From: Apostichopus japonicus
Lineage: Eukaryota > Echinodermata > Holothuroidea > Aspidochirotida > Stichopodidae
Direction: 5' to 3'
Assembly (NCBI RefSeq): GCF_037975245.1
Contig: NC_092579.1
Span: 16,208,178 to 16,272,177 of the forward strand
Length of the DNA stretch: 64,000 nucleotides
Positions 61,792-64,000 of the stretch are shown one piece after another. Both the position numbers and the translations under genes were made by a program. How positions within the stretch are numbered: the stretch's first letter is position 1; every line of letters begins with the position of its first letter. The notes beneath the pieces were generated by a model. It ran no database searches and was not told where the DNA came from. It worked only from the letters and a program-made list of their open reading frames with translations.

Positions 61792-64000
61792 ATTAATGCA
61801 ACTTATCTTGACCAACAATAATCTGGTATTTGGCAACAAACACTACCTCCAAATTCATGGCACTGCAATGGGTACCAAAATGGCACCGTCTTTTGCCAAC
61901 ATCTTTATGGGAAACCTCGAGAAAGAATTTTTATCTCGACAAAACTTGAAACCACACACGTGGTTACGTTACATTGACGATATCTTTATGATATGGACCC
62001 ATGGTGAGGCAAATCTAAAACTCGTTTCATCACACTATCAAATTCACTGCTGATTTTTCTGGACATGGCGTTCACTTTCTGGACACCACCGTGACCCTAC
62101 AAAATGGTTCACTCAAAACAGACTTGTTCAATAAACCCACGAACAAGCACAACTACCTCTTACCAAGCAGTTGCCATCCCGTCACTGTACCAGAAATATT
62201 CCGATTTTGATTCACGCACTAAAGAACTGTCACAACACCTCCTAAATAGACAGTATTTTCGGGGTACTATTGAAAATGCCATCAAAAAGGCTAAAAGCAA
62301 AGCCCGTACCGAAACATTGACGTACAAAACTCGTCAAACCAGTTCCAAAAGGGTACCATTGGTTACTGAATTCCACCCTGGTCTCCCACCACTGGCTAAT
62401 ATTCTGGCATTCAGAAGAATTTTCACCTACTTCAAGGCACCGAACGCCTGAAATCAGTATTCCCAGAATTACCTGTCATCGCTTTTAAAAGACCCAGCAA
62501 CCTACGGGATATCTTAGTTCGGGCATCCTTTCGGGATGACACCCCATTAGGGGAAAGCAAAACAGAAACTACAGGATCATCGCCCTGTACACAAAAATGC
62601 AAAACGTGCTTACTTGTCGATTCGACCGGGGCCTTTCAGAGCAACCAAACCAAACGCACGTTCCAAATTCGGCACAAAATTAACTGCCTATCCAAAAATG
62701 TCATTTACCTCATCTACTGCAATATTTGTAACTTACGATACATTGGAGAGTCAAAACACACTCTTAGAATGAGAATGACACAACATAGATCGGCGATCAA
62801 AACAAAAAAGATCTACCAACCTGTTGCAAATCACTTCAATCTCCAAAATCATTCAATTGAGAATTTGCGTGTTATTGCCATTGACCAGAACGATTCTTGG
62901 ACAGATAAATCTAGGAAAGCGAAAGAAAATTTTGCCACGAGCAAAAGAGTAATAACGTATGTGTATTTGTATTGCAATGATTTAAATATTTATATGCCAA
63001 TTTGAAGAGTGTTTAAAAAGAACATATTGCATCATTTAGTTTGTTCGTTTGTTTGTTCGTTTGTTCGTTTGTTCGTTTGTTCGTTTGTTGTTGTTTCTGA
63101 TTGTTCGTTTCTAGTTTATATTTTATAGATGTTTCAGACGTTCCCAGCCAGCAATACCACCTTCCACAACTCACCGGCTACCTTCCCCCAGCCTTTTGCC
63201 ACGAGCAAAAGAGTAATAACGTTTGTGTATTTGTATTGCAATGATTTAAATATTTATATGCCAATTTGAAGAGTGTTTAAAAAAACATATTGCATCATTT
63301 AGTTAATGAAATGCCTGATTGTTCGTTTCTAGTTTATATTTTATAGATGTTTCAGACGTTCCCAGCCAGCAATACCACCTTCCACAACTCACCGGCTACC
63401 TTCCCCCAGCCTTTTGCCACGGGCAAAAGAGTAATAACGTTTGTGTATTTGTATTGCAATGATTTAAATATTTATATGCCAATTTGAAGAGTGTTTAAAA
63501 AAACATATTGCATCATTTAGTTAATGAAATGCCTGATTGTTTGTTTCTAGTTTATATTTTATAGATGTTTCAGACGTTCCCAGCCAGCAATACCACCTTC
63601 CACAACTCACCGGCTACCTTCCCCCAGCCTTTTGCCACGAGCAAAAGAGTAATAACGTTTGTGTATTTGTATTGCAATGATTTAAATATTTATATGCCAA
63701 TTTGAAGAGTGTTTAAAAAAACATATTGCATCATTTAGTTAAAGAAATGCCTGATTGTTTGTTTCTAGTTTATATTTTATAGATGTTTCAGACGTTCCCA
63801 GCCAGCAATACCACCTTCCACAACTCACCGGCTACCTTCCCCCAGCCTTTTGCCACGAGCAAAAGAGTAATAACGTTTGTGTATTTGTATTGCAATGATT
63901 TGTGTCCTGGGTATGACTCTAAACTACATCCAGTAGTGGGGCCTTGACTTGGGAAAGTTGAGGTTCTGGGGAGTGTGGAGCTGCCCCTTAGCCACTATTG
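61792..64000 (+). repeat. PLE composite unit 15 (cut by window edge)
   Basis: RT fragment 61796-62053, thumb frame 62104-62451 (SKARTE), endonuclease frame to 63005 with CTQKCKTC. B block 62930-63901 with the microsatellite. Spacer C begins at 63902 and is cut at 64000 after 99 bp. By length the next unit would start near 64080, so the array continues. Confidence 0.95.

Noticed and set aside
33232-64000. CRISPR-like direct repeats
   Set aside because: The repeats are 218 bp and contiguous with no spacers, and the genome is eukaryotic.

Overview
The window is eukaryotic nuclear DNA: AT-rich, with spliced exons, a LINE, hAT-like elements, a Penelope-like element and several satellites. No bacterial operons, RNA genes or CRISPR arrays are visible. 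The repeat content (a CR1/Jockey-type LINE, a fold-back element with satellite arms, a Penelope-like element with a GIY-YIG endonuclease) suggests a marine invertebrate, perhaps a deuterostome. That placement is inference; nothing in the window fixes the species.

1-9 kb. A multi-exon gene lies on the minus strand and runs off the left edge. Its exons have GT/AG borders, and most phases match from exon to exon. They encode a short N-terminus starting MDKRS, a very acidic stretch, two C2H2-like fingers, and a basic tail exon ending at 1083. Short tandem duplications (1757-2015 and 6169-7312) lie in its introns. 9-14.5 kb holds a 27-bp coding-length minisatellite that is open on both strands, a small hAT-type MITE, and exon-like fragments of unknown genes. 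14.55-15.98 kb is a dead LINE reverse transcriptase on the minus strand.

16.03-27.46 kb looks like one large fold-back element. Matching end sequences lead inward to a ~180-bp satellite that is in one orientation on the left (16.34-23.87 kb) and inverted on the right (26.64-27.18 kb). The left arm is split by a 3.86-kb DNA transposon (16975-20831) with terminal inverted repeats, TA target duplication, and eleven copies of a GTTATGGACGGAA-type motif. The loop carries a 757-bp hAT-like element with an exact 8-bp target duplication. Another element, with exact 8-bp flanking repeats and filled by ~205-bp tandem repeats, lies at 29390-30946.

31.56-64 kb is the most striking part: a macrosatellite built from a broken Penelope-like retroelement (PLE). 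Unit 1 still has much of the reverse transcriptase (RT), a zinc-knuckle-like linker and the GIY-YIG endonuclease, with stops and frameshifts. It is followed by 14 head-to-tail copies of a composite unit, the last cut by the window edge. Each unit has three parts: A, a truncated PLE of 1138-1139 bp in most copies; B, two to five tandem ~218-bp repeats plus a partial one; and C, a 178-bp spacer. All 14 units share a 20-bp deletion just after the RT YIDD motif that unit 1 lacks, so the array grew by DNA-level duplication after the RT was already dead. Unit lengths step by ~218 bp (1807, 2025, 2242, 2462), and the last two units share a new microsatellite. The array continues beyond the window.
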